Shown here: positions 1-6,420 of the stretch, one piece after another | Layout of the letters: each line of letters opens with the position of its first letter | How positions within the stretch are numbered: the first letter of the stretch is position 1 | Assembly: GCA_046260215.1 (NCBI GenBank) | Contig: JBHEPQ010000019.1 | Span: forward strand, 1-9,690 | Source of the DNA: Chromatocurvus sp046260215 | GTDB taxonomy: Bacteria; Pseudomonadota; Gammaproteobacteria; Pseudomonadales; Halieaceae | Reading direction: 5' to 3' | Length of the DNA stretch: 9,690 nucleotides | The notes under the pieces: model-generated | Seen by the model: the letters and a program-made list of their open reading frames with translations, nothing else | Told to the model about the DNA's origin: nothing | Databases searched by the model: none | Made by a program: the position numbers and the translations under genes

Positions 1-51
1 AAGCATTGTCATTGCCAGCCCCGCAACCAGGCGGCTCGCTGTTCTATTCAT
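1..51 (-). CDS. N-terminal start of an exported protein (partial, runs off left edge)
   Basis: An ATG at 51-49 on the minus strand opens 17 codons reading MNRTASRLVAGLAMTML, which continue beyond the window. An Arg-containing start followed by a hydrophobic stretch is the usual shape of a signal peptide, so the product is probably exported or a lipoprotein, but the mature part is not visible and no family can be named. A GGAAG Shine-Dalgarno-like sequence lies seven bases before the ATG. It follows the aminotransferase gene on the same strand after 46 bases, so the two could be co-transcribed. A small hairpin lies between them. Confidence 0.6.
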   Translation of the reverse strand, partial: MNRTASRLVAGLAMTML

Positions 52-74
52 AGTGTTACTTCCATCAAGGCGGG

Positions 75-94
75 ATGCCGAAGGACATCGGCAT
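75..94. other. Small perfect inverted repeat between two minus-strand genes
   Basis: ATGCCGA at 75-81 and TCGGCAT at 88-94 are perfect inverted complements with a six-base loop. On the minus strand the element sits just past the aminotransferase stop and upstream of the exported-protein start. No run of T follows it in that direction, so it is not a convincing intrinsic terminator. It could stabilise the upstream mRNA end or be a chance palindrome. Confidence 0.3.
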
Positions 95-97
95 TAC

Positions 98-1303
98 TCA
101 GTTTTCCTCTTCGCTGCATTCAAGAAGGTACTGCTCCATACGATCCAGCGCCGGGCCCAATACATCGAGGGGCTGACAAAGCGACACCCGCACAAAATCA
201 CTGCAGCCGGGGCCGAACCCTGCACCCGGGAGTACCGACACCGCGTGGCGATCCAGAAGCTCATTCGCGAATCGCTCACCATCACGGCCGCTGCCGGACA
301 CATCCAGCATGACAAACATACCGGCCTGCGGCGCCACGCAGTTCAGTCCCTGCATGGCGTTTACTCTATGGCACAGGTAATCGCGGCGCCTGCGATATTC
401 CTCTCGAACGCCGGCAATGTAGGCCTCATCATTGGTCAGGGCAAATGCGGCGGCATCCTGGACAAACTGGCAGCAGCCAAAAACCGTGGCGCTGGTGAAC
501 GCCAGCAGGCGGTCCGCAAATTCGCGGCCGGACACGGTCCAGCCGAGCCGCCAACCGGTCATGGCGTGGGATTTGGAGAGGCTGTCGATGATCACGACGT
601 TGTCCAGCTCCGCGGCGGCACGCCGCAGCGACACGTGCTGTCGCTCAAAGGTGATCATGGAGTACACCTCGTCACAGATCAGCCAGAGGTGATTCTCCCG
701 GCACCAGGCAGCAAGCGTGGCAAGGGTTTCGGCGTCGATCACGTTGCCCGCCGGATTGCCGGGCGTGTTGAGCAGCACGGCACGTGTGTGCGGCGTGACC
801 GCGCCTTTCACCGCTTCCGCGCAGAGGCGAAAGCCTGTTTCAGGAGCCAGCGAGACCACCGACCTGGAAATGCCCAGTGCCTTGAATATACCATCGTAAC
901 CCACGTACATGGGTTCGGCGACCACGACGGCATCACCGGGATCGGTGATGCAGGCCAGCGTGGAATAGATGGCATTGGTAGCCCCCGGGAAAATAATGAT
1001 CTCGTCGGGATCACAGGGCCGGCCGGAGGCGCGCGCCTCGATATCTGCAATGACGCGTCGCAGGTGCAGCTCGCCGCGACCGGGCGCGTAGTGCGTGCGT
1101 CCATCGCGCAGGCTCTCAATCGTCGCTTCGATAGTAGAGGGCAGCGTCGGCAGGTCCGGGTCACCAATCGACAGCAGATAGATGTTCTCGCCCCGCGCAT
1201 GACGCTCGCAAGCGCTGTCGTGCACTGCCCAGACACCAGCCTCCGCATCGGCAAAGGACGCCACTCGATCACTGAAACGGGCGGCGAACTGTTCGCTGGG
1301 CAT
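98..1303 (-). CDS. Class I/II PLP-dependent aminotransferase, AruH-like
   Basis: The 401-residue product is a cytoplasmic fold-type I aminotransferase of normal full length. Visible family marks are NTPGNP (Asn183, residues 179-184), CDEVY with the PLP-ring Asp211 and Tyr214, SLSKSHAMTGWRLGW with the Schiff-base Lys244, and FVRVSL with Arg372, the expected carboxylate-binding arginine. From memory the closest known sequence is AruH, the arginine:pyruvate transaminase of Pseudomonas aeruginosa. It shares the GDPD start region, AEPMYV.Y, SLSKSHAMTGWR and the LLDRH.VSVL.G tail. Substrate is not proved; other amino donors, or beta-lyase activity on cysteine conjugates as seen in some relatives, remain possible. 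The start is uncertain: ATG at 1303 gives the natural N-terminus, but the strong GAGGAGGAAG at 1316-1325 is better spaced for the in-frame TTG at 1309. A GTG at 1339 would lie upstream of that site. The gene is divergent from the dipeptidase. Confidence 0.9.
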   Translation of the reverse strand: MPSEQFAARFSDRVASFADAEAGVWAVHDSACERHARGENIYLLSIGDPDLPTLPSTIEATIESLRDGRTHYAPGRGELHLRRVIADIEARASGRPCDPDEIIIFPGATNAIYSTLACITDPGDAVVVAEPMYVGYDGIFKALGISRSVVSLAPETGFRLCAEAVKGAVTPHTRAVLLNTPGNPAGNVIDAETLATLAAWCRENHLWLICDEVYSMITFERQHVSLRRAAAELDNVVIIDSLSKSHAMTGWRLGWTVSGREFADRLLAFTSATVFGCCQFVQDAAAFALTNDEAYIAGVREEYRRRRDYLCHRVNAMQGLNCVAPQAGMFVMLDVSGSGRDGERFANELLDRHAVSVLPGAGFGPGCSDFVRVSLCQPLDVLGPALDRMEQYLLECSEEEN

Positions 1304-1383
1304 GGTCAAATCGCGCTTCCTCCTCGTTCGTGTGAACACTGTGCTTCGTAAGCATAACCCGCGCGTGAGAGTGCTTTTTACCA

Positions 1384-1409
1384 GGCTCAGGCTGAATGGG
1401 ACCTGAGCC
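1384..1409. promoter_or_regulatory. Inverted repeat GGCTCAGG-N10-CCTGAGCC in divergent spacer
   Basis: Perfect 8-base arms at 1384-1391 and 1402-1409 flank a ten-base centre. It lies between the divergent aminotransferase and dipeptidase genes and directly abuts a second palindrome, so a DNA-binding regulator site or a 5' UTR hairpin are the likely readings. No poly-T tract follows on either strand, which argues against a terminator. Confidence 0.4.
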
Positions 1410-1425
1410 GGTAACTCAGGTTACC
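1410..1425. promoter_or_regulatory. 16-base palindrome GGTAAC-TCAG-GTTACC, candidate operator
   Basis: Perfect 6-base arms flank a four-base centre, which is the size and symmetry of a dimeric repressor site. The hexamer CTCAGG occurs in the preceding repeat and again here (1415-1420), and ACTCAG recurs at 1431-1436. The element is about 30 bases upstream of the dipeptidase ATG, where binding could affect transcription of that gene. The cognate regulator is not in the window. Confidence 0.42.
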
Positions 1426-1457
1426 ATAGCAACTCAGTCAAAAATTGGAGAGCACGC

Positions 1458-2747
1458 ATGACCAACGCCATCGCAGCTTCACTCGCCGCAGGCGCACTGA
1501 TTCTATCACTCGCCAACGCCGCCAACGCGCAGAATGCAGCCGGCGAAAGCGATGGCTATATCGCCGAGGCCAGAGAGCTACTCGACCGCGTACCGCTGTT
1601 CGATGGCCACAATGATCTGCCATGGCAGTACCGGGGCCGCGTGGATTACCGATTCAGTGAGCTGGATCTTCGGGACACGCTGACAGCGGAAGCTGATGGC
1701 TCTGAAAACCCGCCGCATACGGACATCTCGCGTCTGCGCGACGGCCATGTGGGTGCGCAATGGTGGTCCGTGTATTCCCCAGCGAACACCAGTGAACCAG
1801 AGGCCGTGCTCGCCACGCTGGAACAGATTGATTTCGTTCACGGGATGATCGCCCGTTTCCCCGATACGTTTGCGCTGGCACTCACCGCGGAGGATGTTGA
1901 AAACGCCTTTGCGGAAGGCAGGATCGCCTCACTTATCGGCATGGAAGGCGGGCATGCCATCGCCAACTCGCTGGGCGCCCTGAGAATGTTCCACCGCCTG
2001 GGCGCGCGCTACATGACACTGACGCATTCGCGCACGCTGGACTGGGCCGACGCCGCCGGAGACGATCCACAGCACGACGGTCTTACCGGTTTCGGCGAGG
2101 AAGTGGTGCGCGAGATGAACCGGCTCGGCATGGTCGTGGATCTATCCCATGCCACGCCGGCAACGATGCAGGATGCACTGGCAGTATCCGAGGCACCGGT
2201 GATGTTTTCCCACTCCAACGCGCTGGCGCTGAGCGGTCACCCGCGCAATGTGCCCGACGACGTTCTGCAGCAGTTGCAGGACAACGGCGGCCTGATCATG
2301 GTGACCTTTGTCGAACGCTTCACTTCAGAGGAGGTGCGACAGGCTGTCGCTGATCGTGAGGCGGAGCTTGCGCGCGTCATGTCGCTGAACCCGGGGCGTC
2401 CAGCCGTCATCGAGGAGGCGATGGATGTTTGGGACGCCGCCAATCCGATACCGAAGGCAACCCTGGCACAGGTGGCGGATCACATTGACCACATCCGCGA
2501 TCTGATTGGCGTGGATCACATTGGCATCGGCGGTGATTTTGATGGCGTACCCACGCTGCCCACCGGCCTGGAGGACGTCTCCACCTACCCCGCCCTGTTT
2601 GCAGAGCTGCTAGCGCGTGGCTACACAGAGGATGAACTCGAGAAAATCGCCGGCAGAAACATGCTGCGCGTGTTGCGCGGCGTCGAAGACACCGCGGCGC
2701 GGCTGCGCGAGGAGCGAGCGCCGTCGGAAATGCAGTTCGGGGACTGA
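1458..2747 (+). CDS. Exported membrane dipeptidase (peptidase family M19)
   Basis: This 429-residue protein belongs to the renal/membrane dipeptidase family, binuclear zinc enzymes that hydrolyse dipeptides, often with D-amino acid or cysteinyl C-terminal parts. An N-terminal signal peptide (residues 1-24, ending ANA before Gln25) directs it to the periplasm. The zinc-ligand set is visible: FDGHND with His51 and Asp53, GMEGGH with Glu163, DLSH with His231 and FSHSN with His252. GIGGDFDG carries the conserved Asp360. Length is normal for the family. The start is fixed by a GGAG at 1447-1450 seven bases before the ATG. It stands alone on the plus strand, divergent from the aminotransferase; the palindromes at 1384-1425 lie in its leader. 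The TGA stop is followed in the same frame by a gene remnant. Exact substrate is unknown; a role in peptide, peptidoglycan or glutathione-derived Cys-Gly turnover is inference. Confidence 0.93.
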   Translation: MTNAIAASLAAGALILSLANAANAQNAAGESDGYIAEARELLDRVPLFDGHNDLPWQYRGRVDYRFSELDLRDTLTAEADGSENPPHTDISRLRDGHVGAQWWSVYSPANTSEPEAVLATLEQIDFVHGMIARFPDTFALALTAEDVENAFAEGRIASLIGMEGGHAIANSLGALRMFHRLGARYMTLTHSRTLDWADAAGDDPQHDGLTGFGEEVVREMNRLGMVVDLSHATPATMQDALAVSEAPVMFSHSNALALSGHPRNVPDDVLQQLQDNGGLIMVTFVERFTSEEVRQAVADREAELARVMSLNPGRPAVIEEAMDVWDAANPIPKATLAQVADHIDHIRDLIGVDHIGIGGDFDGVPTLPTGLEDVSTYPALFAELLARGYTEDELEKIAGRNMLRVLRGVEDTAARLREERAPSEMQFGD

Positions 2748-3179
2748 CTCAGGACTGCGGGGCTGGTTCGTCTTCCGACGCCCTGCGAGGTTGCCAACGG
2801 CTTCCTGCCGATCTGCGGCGTGGTTGCGCCCGAAGACCTGGTGCGTGCGCCCAGGGACGGACAGGTCATTTTTGGTCAGATGGCGGGCCCTGGCGGCATC
2901 TTTCTCCTGCATACGCAGGAACAGCGTGTCGAGCCCCTGTTTGCCAAGGACCACATGGCGATAGAGCCCACGCCGGGCTGGGGGAGCGCGGACTGCCCCG
3001 CACCGGAAGCGCCGCTGCACGCCCACGGTATCGACCTGCAAACGCTTGCCGATGGTCGCTGGCGACTGCTCGCGTCGCACCACGCCAGTCTGTTCGCCCT
3101 GGCCAAATCCCTTGATCAGGCACCGGATGAGACCAGCCTGCTGCCCTACTCCATCGTCGCCATCAATCCGCGAGCGTGA
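2748..3179 (+). pseudogene. SMP-30/gluconolactonase-like gene fragment, start and most of C-terminus missing
   Basis: An open frame of 143 codons follows the dipeptidase stop directly and in the same frame. It has no ATG; the first GTG is at 2820, already inside the conserved part, and no ribosome site precedes it. The translation resembles the N-terminal half of exported SMP-30/gluconolactonase/LRE-like proteins as I recall them: PCEVANG, then PICGVVAPEDLVRAP near the start, a GGIFLLHT strand, a DCPAPEAPLHAHGIDL segment and a WRLLASHHAS strand. Such proteins are usually about 300 or more residues with a signal peptide, so both ends are missing. The frame ends at TGA 3177-3179, overlapping the convergent phzF-like gene by 17 bases. 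It is best read as a decaying remnant; an unusual GTG-started small protein of 119 residues is the alternative. Confidence 0.5.
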
Positions 3180-3996
3180 TGGTGCCTACAAGGAATTGAC
3201 GACATTCGCCGCTGAGTAACACCCGGTCGCCGGCCATTTCGCAGTACACGGTTCCACCACGACGGGATGCCTGGTAACCCGTCAGCGTTGATCGCTGCAT
3301 ACGCGCACTCCAGTACGGCATCAGCGTGCAGTGTGCGGACCCGGTCACAGGGTCCTCATCGACACCCTTGAGCGGTGCGAAAAAGCGAGAGACAAAGTCA
3401 TGCGCCGCGCCCGCAGCCCCCGGCGCGGTAGCGATCAGGCCCCAGGCATTAGCCGCCTCCAGCGCAGGAACCAGCGCCGGGGAATAGCGCAGCGAGCGCA
3501 GTGTCTCTTCGCTGTCAAATACTGCCAGCAGGTTCACCGCGCGCTGTACCTCGACCGGGCGCGCACCCAGGGCTGCGTCCAGAGCGGTGGCGATGCGTGC
3601 GGCCTCATCATCGACCACCCCCCGTGCCGGCCAGGCGGGAAAATCCATACGCAGCCGGCCGGCGTCGCCCCGGGTCACCGTTAGCTGACCGCTGCGCGTG
3701 TGAAAGTGCAAGGTGCCACCCTTGACGTTCATGGACTCAAAAATCACGAAAGCGGATGCGAGCGTGGCGTGCCCGCACAGATCGACCTCCGCGCCCGGCG
3801 TAAACCAGCGCAGTGCAAAGTGATCGGCACGCGCTGCATCGGCGACAAGAAATGCGGTCTCGGACAGATTGTTTTCGGCGGCGACCTGCTGCATCAGCAC
3901 ATCGTCGGGCCATCCTGTCAGAATACAGACGGCAGCCGGATTTCCGGCAAAAACGCGGTCAGTGAAGGCGTCGACCTGGTGCAGGGAAAAATGCAT
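3163..3996 (-). CDS. PhzF family isomerase/epimerase-like protein
   Basis: The 277-residue product is a complete PhzF-family protein, a cytoplasmic two-lobed fold shared with diaminopimelate epimerase. The family includes the phenazine enzyme PhzF and many members of unknown substrate such as E. coli YddE. Family marks are VDAFTD and FAGNPAAVC at the N-terminus, NNLSETAF with the catalytic-type Glu46, DLCGHATLA with His76, and DEDPVTGSAHC with Asp215 in the second lobe, which ends normally. No phenazine genes are nearby, so phenazine synthesis is not implied. The ATG at 3994-3996 lies 36 bases after the egtD stop on the same strand. It has no good Shine-Dalgarno sequence, which suggests dependence on upstream translation. 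It is probably the last gene of the egtB-egtD transcript. Any role linked to histidine or ergothioneine metabolism is inference. Confidence 0.88.
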   Translation of the reverse strand: MHFSLHQVDAFTDRVFAGNPAAVCILTGWPDDVLMQQVAAENNLSETAFLVADAARADHFALRWFTPGAEVDLCGHATLASAFVIFESMNVKGGTLHFHTRSGQLTVTRGDAGRLRMDFPAWPARGVVDDEAARIATALDAALGARPVEVQRAVNLLAVFDSEETLRSLRYSPALVPALEAANAWGLIATAPGAAGAAHDFVSRFFAPLKGVDEDPVTGSAHCTLMPYWSARMQRSTLTGYQASRRGGTVYCEMAGDRVLLSGECRQFLVGTITLAD

Positions 3997-4032
3997 GTCG
4001 CGTGATGCTGTCGTTTCAGGTAGCGCCCGGAC

Positions 4033-5001
4033 TCAGTCGCAGACGCTGTCAAAATACTGCAGCGAGAAATAATTCCGTGGGTCTGTCCAGCTCTGCCGGC
4101 TGCGCCATCCGGCGTCCCCGGCAAGCGCCGCGAAGCCCTGCAGGGTGAACTTGTAAGAGCACTCGCTGAGTATGTATTCGCCGCGCGCAAAGTCGAATAC
4201 CCGTTCACCCACGCGTACCTGCTGCGTGTCCTTGCTGACCAGGTGCATTTCGATGCGGCTCTCCTGCTCATTCCACTGCGCGCGGTGCGCGAATCTCTCG
4301 GGCTCGAAGTCTGCCGAGAGCTCGCGATTGATGCGATGCAGCAGATTGAGATTGAACGCGGCAGTGACGCCGGCGGCATCGTTGTAGGCACGCTCAAGAA
4401 CGGGGATATCCTTGCGCAGATCGACGCCAATAAGCAGACCATCCCCGGGTGACACGGTCGATCGCAGACTGGAAAGCAGCGCCACTGCCTCCGATGGAGG
4501 GAAATTGCCGATCGTTGATCCGGGGAAGAAAATCACGCGGTGCTGCGGCGGCATTCGCGGGGCAGGAACATCAAAAGGTGCGGTAAAATCGGCGCACACG
4601 GGTAGCACGGGCAGCGCCGGAAAGGTCTCGCGCAGACTCGCGACCGCATCCAGCAGGTGCTCGCGGGAGATTTCCACAGGGACATAGCCCGCGGGATCAC
4701 GCAGTGCGCCAAGCAGCGTACGGGTTTTCAGGCTACTCCCGCTGCCGGGCTCAATGATGAGCGCCCTGTCGCCCACCACACTGACAATCTCCGCGAGCTG
4801 CGTCTCGATGATATGCAGCTCGGTACGGGTGGGGTAGTACTCTTCCTGTTCACAGATGCGGTCAAACAGCTGTGAGCCGGCGGCGTCATAAAAGTACATG
4901 GGGGAAAGCCACTTCTGCGGCGCGGCCAGGCCCTCGTATACATGCTGCAGAAACTGCCAGGTATCCGGTTGCTGATCGCTGAGCGATTGTGCCTGATTCA
5001 T
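4033..5001 (-). CDS. egtD: L-histidine N-alpha-methyltransferase EgtD
   Basis: EgtD transfers three methyl groups from S-adenosylmethionine to the alpha-amino group of histidine, giving hercynine, the precursor of ergothioneine. The 322-residue length matches the family. Visible family features are YYPTRTE (Tyr56), the SAM-binding EPGSGSSLKTR (Gly86, Lys92), FFPGSTIGNF with Asn166, GVDLRKD (192-198), AYND with Tyr206, GVTAAFNLN (211-219) and SECSYKF with Glu280 and Ser282. These line up closely with the histidine- and SAM-binding residues reported for the mycobacterial enzyme. The SAM-ribose acidic position is Glu110 (PVEIS) where Asp is more familiar to me. The gene begins 12 bases after egtB, with GGAGG directly after the egtB stop and six bases before the ATG, so the two are translated from one message. 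Confidence 0.95.
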   Translation of the reverse strand: MNQAQSLSDQQPDTWQFLQHVYEGLAAPQKWLSPMYFYDAAGSQLFDRICEQEEYYPTRTELHIIETQLAEIVSVVGDRALIIEPGSGSSLKTRTLLGALRDPAGYVPVEISREHLLDAVASLRETFPALPVLPVCADFTAPFDVPAPRMPPQHRVIFFPGSTIGNFPPSEAVALLSSLRSTVSPGDGLLIGVDLRKDIPVLERAYNDAAGVTAAFNLNLLHRINRELSADFEPERFAHRAQWNEQESRIEMHLVSKDTQQVRVGERVFDFARGEYILSECSYKFTLQGFAALAGDAGWRSRQSWTDPRNYFSLQYFDSVCD

Positions 5002-5007
5002 AATTAG

Positions 5008-5012
5008 CCTCC
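5008..5012 (-). promoter_or_regulatory. egtD ribosome binding site at the egtB stop
   Basis: GGAGG on the minus strand starts one base after the egtB TAG (5016-5014) and sits six bases before the egtD ATG. The close packing supports translational coupling of egtB and egtD and fixes the egtD start. Confidence 0.75.
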
Positions 5013-5013
5013 G

Positions 5014-6267
5014 CTAACGTGCGAGCCGGATGCCGGAAAACTGCCAGCGATCCGACGGATAAAAGAAGTTGCGGTATGTCGAGCGGGCATGACCGGGAGG
5101 CGTGACACAGGAACTGCCGCGGAGCACCATCTGATTGCACATGAACTTGCCGTTGTATTCACCCATGGCGCCTTTGGGCGGCCGATAGCCCGGGTAGGGA
5201 CCGTAGGCACTCGCCGTCCACTGCCAGCACTGACCGAACAACTGCTGCAGATTCTGTCTCCCGTCTCCACCGCCCGGGTGCCAGGCCGCGCCGCTGTCAT
5301 CGGCATCGGAATGGGGCTCATTGCCTGCGGCCACCTCCCATTCGGCCTCCGTGGGCAGCCTGGCGCCTGCCCAGCTGGCGTAGGCATCCGCCTCGTAAAA
5401 GCTCAGGTGTGTGACCGGCGCGTTCGGATCTATCGGCTGTCGCCCGGCGAGGGTGAATTCGGTCTCCAGCGCCGCGTCCCAGTACAGGGGCTGCTGCCAG
5501 GCCGACGCGCATTTCATCGCCCAGCCGTCTGACAGCCACAGCGCCGGGTTGTCGTACCCGCCGTCTTGAATGAACTCCCGGTACTCGCCGTTACTCACGA
5601 GCCGGTGCGCCAGCGCATGGGGTTGAAGGAAAACGCGATGCCGCGGACCCTCGTTGTCAAACGCGAAAGCCTCACCGGCATGGCCTGTCTCGCACACACC
5701 CTGCGGGCCGTCCAGAAATGCCAGCGGCGCCAGGGTCGCCGGCGTTTCTGGGATTCTGTCGATCAATGCGGGCTCGAGGGGGTTCGCCGCCATAACCTGC
5801 TTGATATCCGTGAGCATGAGCTCCTGATGCTGTTGTTCATGCTGCAGGCCCAGCTCGGTGCGGCGCTGCAGCTCCGGATCGAACGACCCGGCCAGCAATG
5901 TCCGCATGGCCTCATCCACATGGTCGCGGTAGGCGAGCACCTGGTCCAGACCCGGACGACTTAGCAAGCCCCGCTGCGGCCTCGGGTGCATGCTGCCGAC
6001 GGTCACGTAGTACGAGTTGAATAAATAGTCAAAATCGGGATCAAAAACGCGGTAGCCGGGCAGTTCCTGTATCAGCAGAAAACGCTCGAAGAACCAGCTG
6101 GTGTGCGCCAGATGCCATTTCGTAGGGCTGACATGATCAGCGACCTGTACCTGCATATCCTCGGCTGTCAGACCCTGAACCAGCCTCAGAGTGTGCTGAC
6201 GGGTGCGGTGGTAACGTTCGAATAATTCACAATCATCGGCTATCGCCCGGGCGACGGTTGTCGACAT
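5014..6267 (-). CDS. egtB: Ergothioneine biosynthesis sulfoxide synthase EgtB
   Basis: EgtB is a non-heme iron enzyme that uses oxygen to join a thiol (gamma-glutamylcysteine or cysteine) to the imidazole of hercynine as a sulfoxide. The 417-residue protein shows the usual two parts. An N-terminal DinB-like helical domain carries the iron-binding histidines: WHLAHTSWFFE with His52, and LGLQHEQQHQE with His143 and His147. A C-terminal formylglycine-enzyme-like domain runs from about residue 180, with RLPTEAEWE (303-311), GQCWQWTASAYGPYPGY (345-361) and the closing VLRGSS, STYRNFF and SGIRLA blocks. HPRPQRGLLSRP (94-105) carries Arg96 and Arg99 with the spacing of the gamma-glutamyl-binding arginines of mycobacterial EgtB. 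ATG at 6267 is chosen over the adjacent GTG at 6270; the weak AGAGAG six bases upstream of the ATG is its only ribosome site. It is not OvoA: there is no fused methyltransferase, and EgtD follows as a separate gene. Confidence 0.94.
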   Translation of the reverse strand: MSTTVARAIADDCELFERYHRTRQHTLRLVQGLTAEDMQVQVADHVSPTKWHLAHTSWFFERFLLIQELPGYRVFDPDFDYLFNSYYVTVGSMHPRPQRGLLSRPGLDQVLAYRDHVDEAMRTLLAGSFDPELQRRTELGLQHEQQHQELMLTDIKQVMAANPLEPALIDRIPETPATLAPLAFLDGPQGVCETGHAGEAFAFDNEGPRHRVFLQPHALAHRLVSNGEYREFIQDGGYDNPALWLSDGWAMKCASAWQQPLYWDAALETEFTLAGRQPIDPNAPVTHLSFYEADAYASWAGARLPTEAEWEVAAGNEPHSDADDSGAAWHPGGGDGRQNLQQLFGQCWQWTASAYGPYPGYRPPKGAMGEYNGKFMCNQMVLRGSSCVTPPGHARSTYRNFFYPSDRWQFSGIRLAR

Positions 6268-6291
6268 CACTCGCTCTCTGCGTCTGGAAAA

Positions 6292-6420
6292 TTAGTGGCG
6301 CCCCGAACCCGGGAACATCCGTTTACGATAACCGGACTGGCCGCCCGACGCAAAACGGCGCACCCTGCGCAGCTGCGCGGCACTGGCCAGGCTGGATCCG
6401 CCAAACTTGCAGACCTTCAT
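6292..6420 (-). pseudogene. Truncated aspartokinase N-terminus (42 codons), ATGA overlap with cytochrome gene
   Basis: On the minus strand an ATG at 6420-6418 overlaps the cytochrome TGA (6419-6417) as ATGA. It opens MKVCKFGGSSLASAAQLRRV before diverging and ending at TAA 6294-6292. These first 20 residues match the start of bacterial aspartokinases (K-F-G-G-[ST]-S, the phosphate-binding loop of the amino acid kinase fold; Bacillus YclM begins almost identically). Aspartokinases are roughly 400-450 residues, so over 90% is missing and the piece cannot be a kinase. A shift of frame after about codon 24 would read ASPVIVNGCSRV, which might be a worn version of the next VVVSAPG strand, but that is weak. 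The remnant ends just before egtB and holds a possible egtB promoter. The overlap suggests that a cytochrome-aspartokinase operon once existed here. Translation as a short leader peptide is possible. Confidence 0.65.
6325..6353 (-). promoter_or_regulatory. Candidate sigma70-type promoter for the egtB-egtD-phzF operon
   Basis: On the minus strand TTGCGT (6353-6348) and TATCGT (6330-6325) are separated by 17 bases, matching three and four of six consensus positions. The site lies about 60 bases upstream of the egtB ATG, inside the aspartokinase remnant. It is the best-placed pair I found in this gap, but the match is modest. Read-through from the cytochrome gene on the same strand is an alternative source of transcription. 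Confidence 0.3.

Noticed and set aside
1304..1339. N-terminal extension of the aminotransferase from GTG at 1339
   Set aside because: The added residues are basic and unlike the family start, and the strong GAGGAGGAAG site lies inside this stretch, so translation should begin downstream at 1309 or 1303.
53..1351. Long open plus-strand frame opposite the aminotransferase gene
   Set aside because: It is the antisense of a clear full-length PLP aminotransferase; the translation is rich in Arg, His and Gly without any recognisable domain, as expected for a GC-rich shadow frame.
3163..3996. Phenazine biosynthesis locus based on the PhzF-like gene
   Set aside because: No other phenazine genes are present and most PhzF-family proteins are not involved in phenazine synthesis.
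4033..6267. Ovothiol synthase (OvoA) instead of an ergothioneine pair
   Set aside because: OvoA is a longer single protein with a fused C-terminal methyltransferase. Here the sulfoxide synthase ends normally at 417 residues and a separate EgtD follows.
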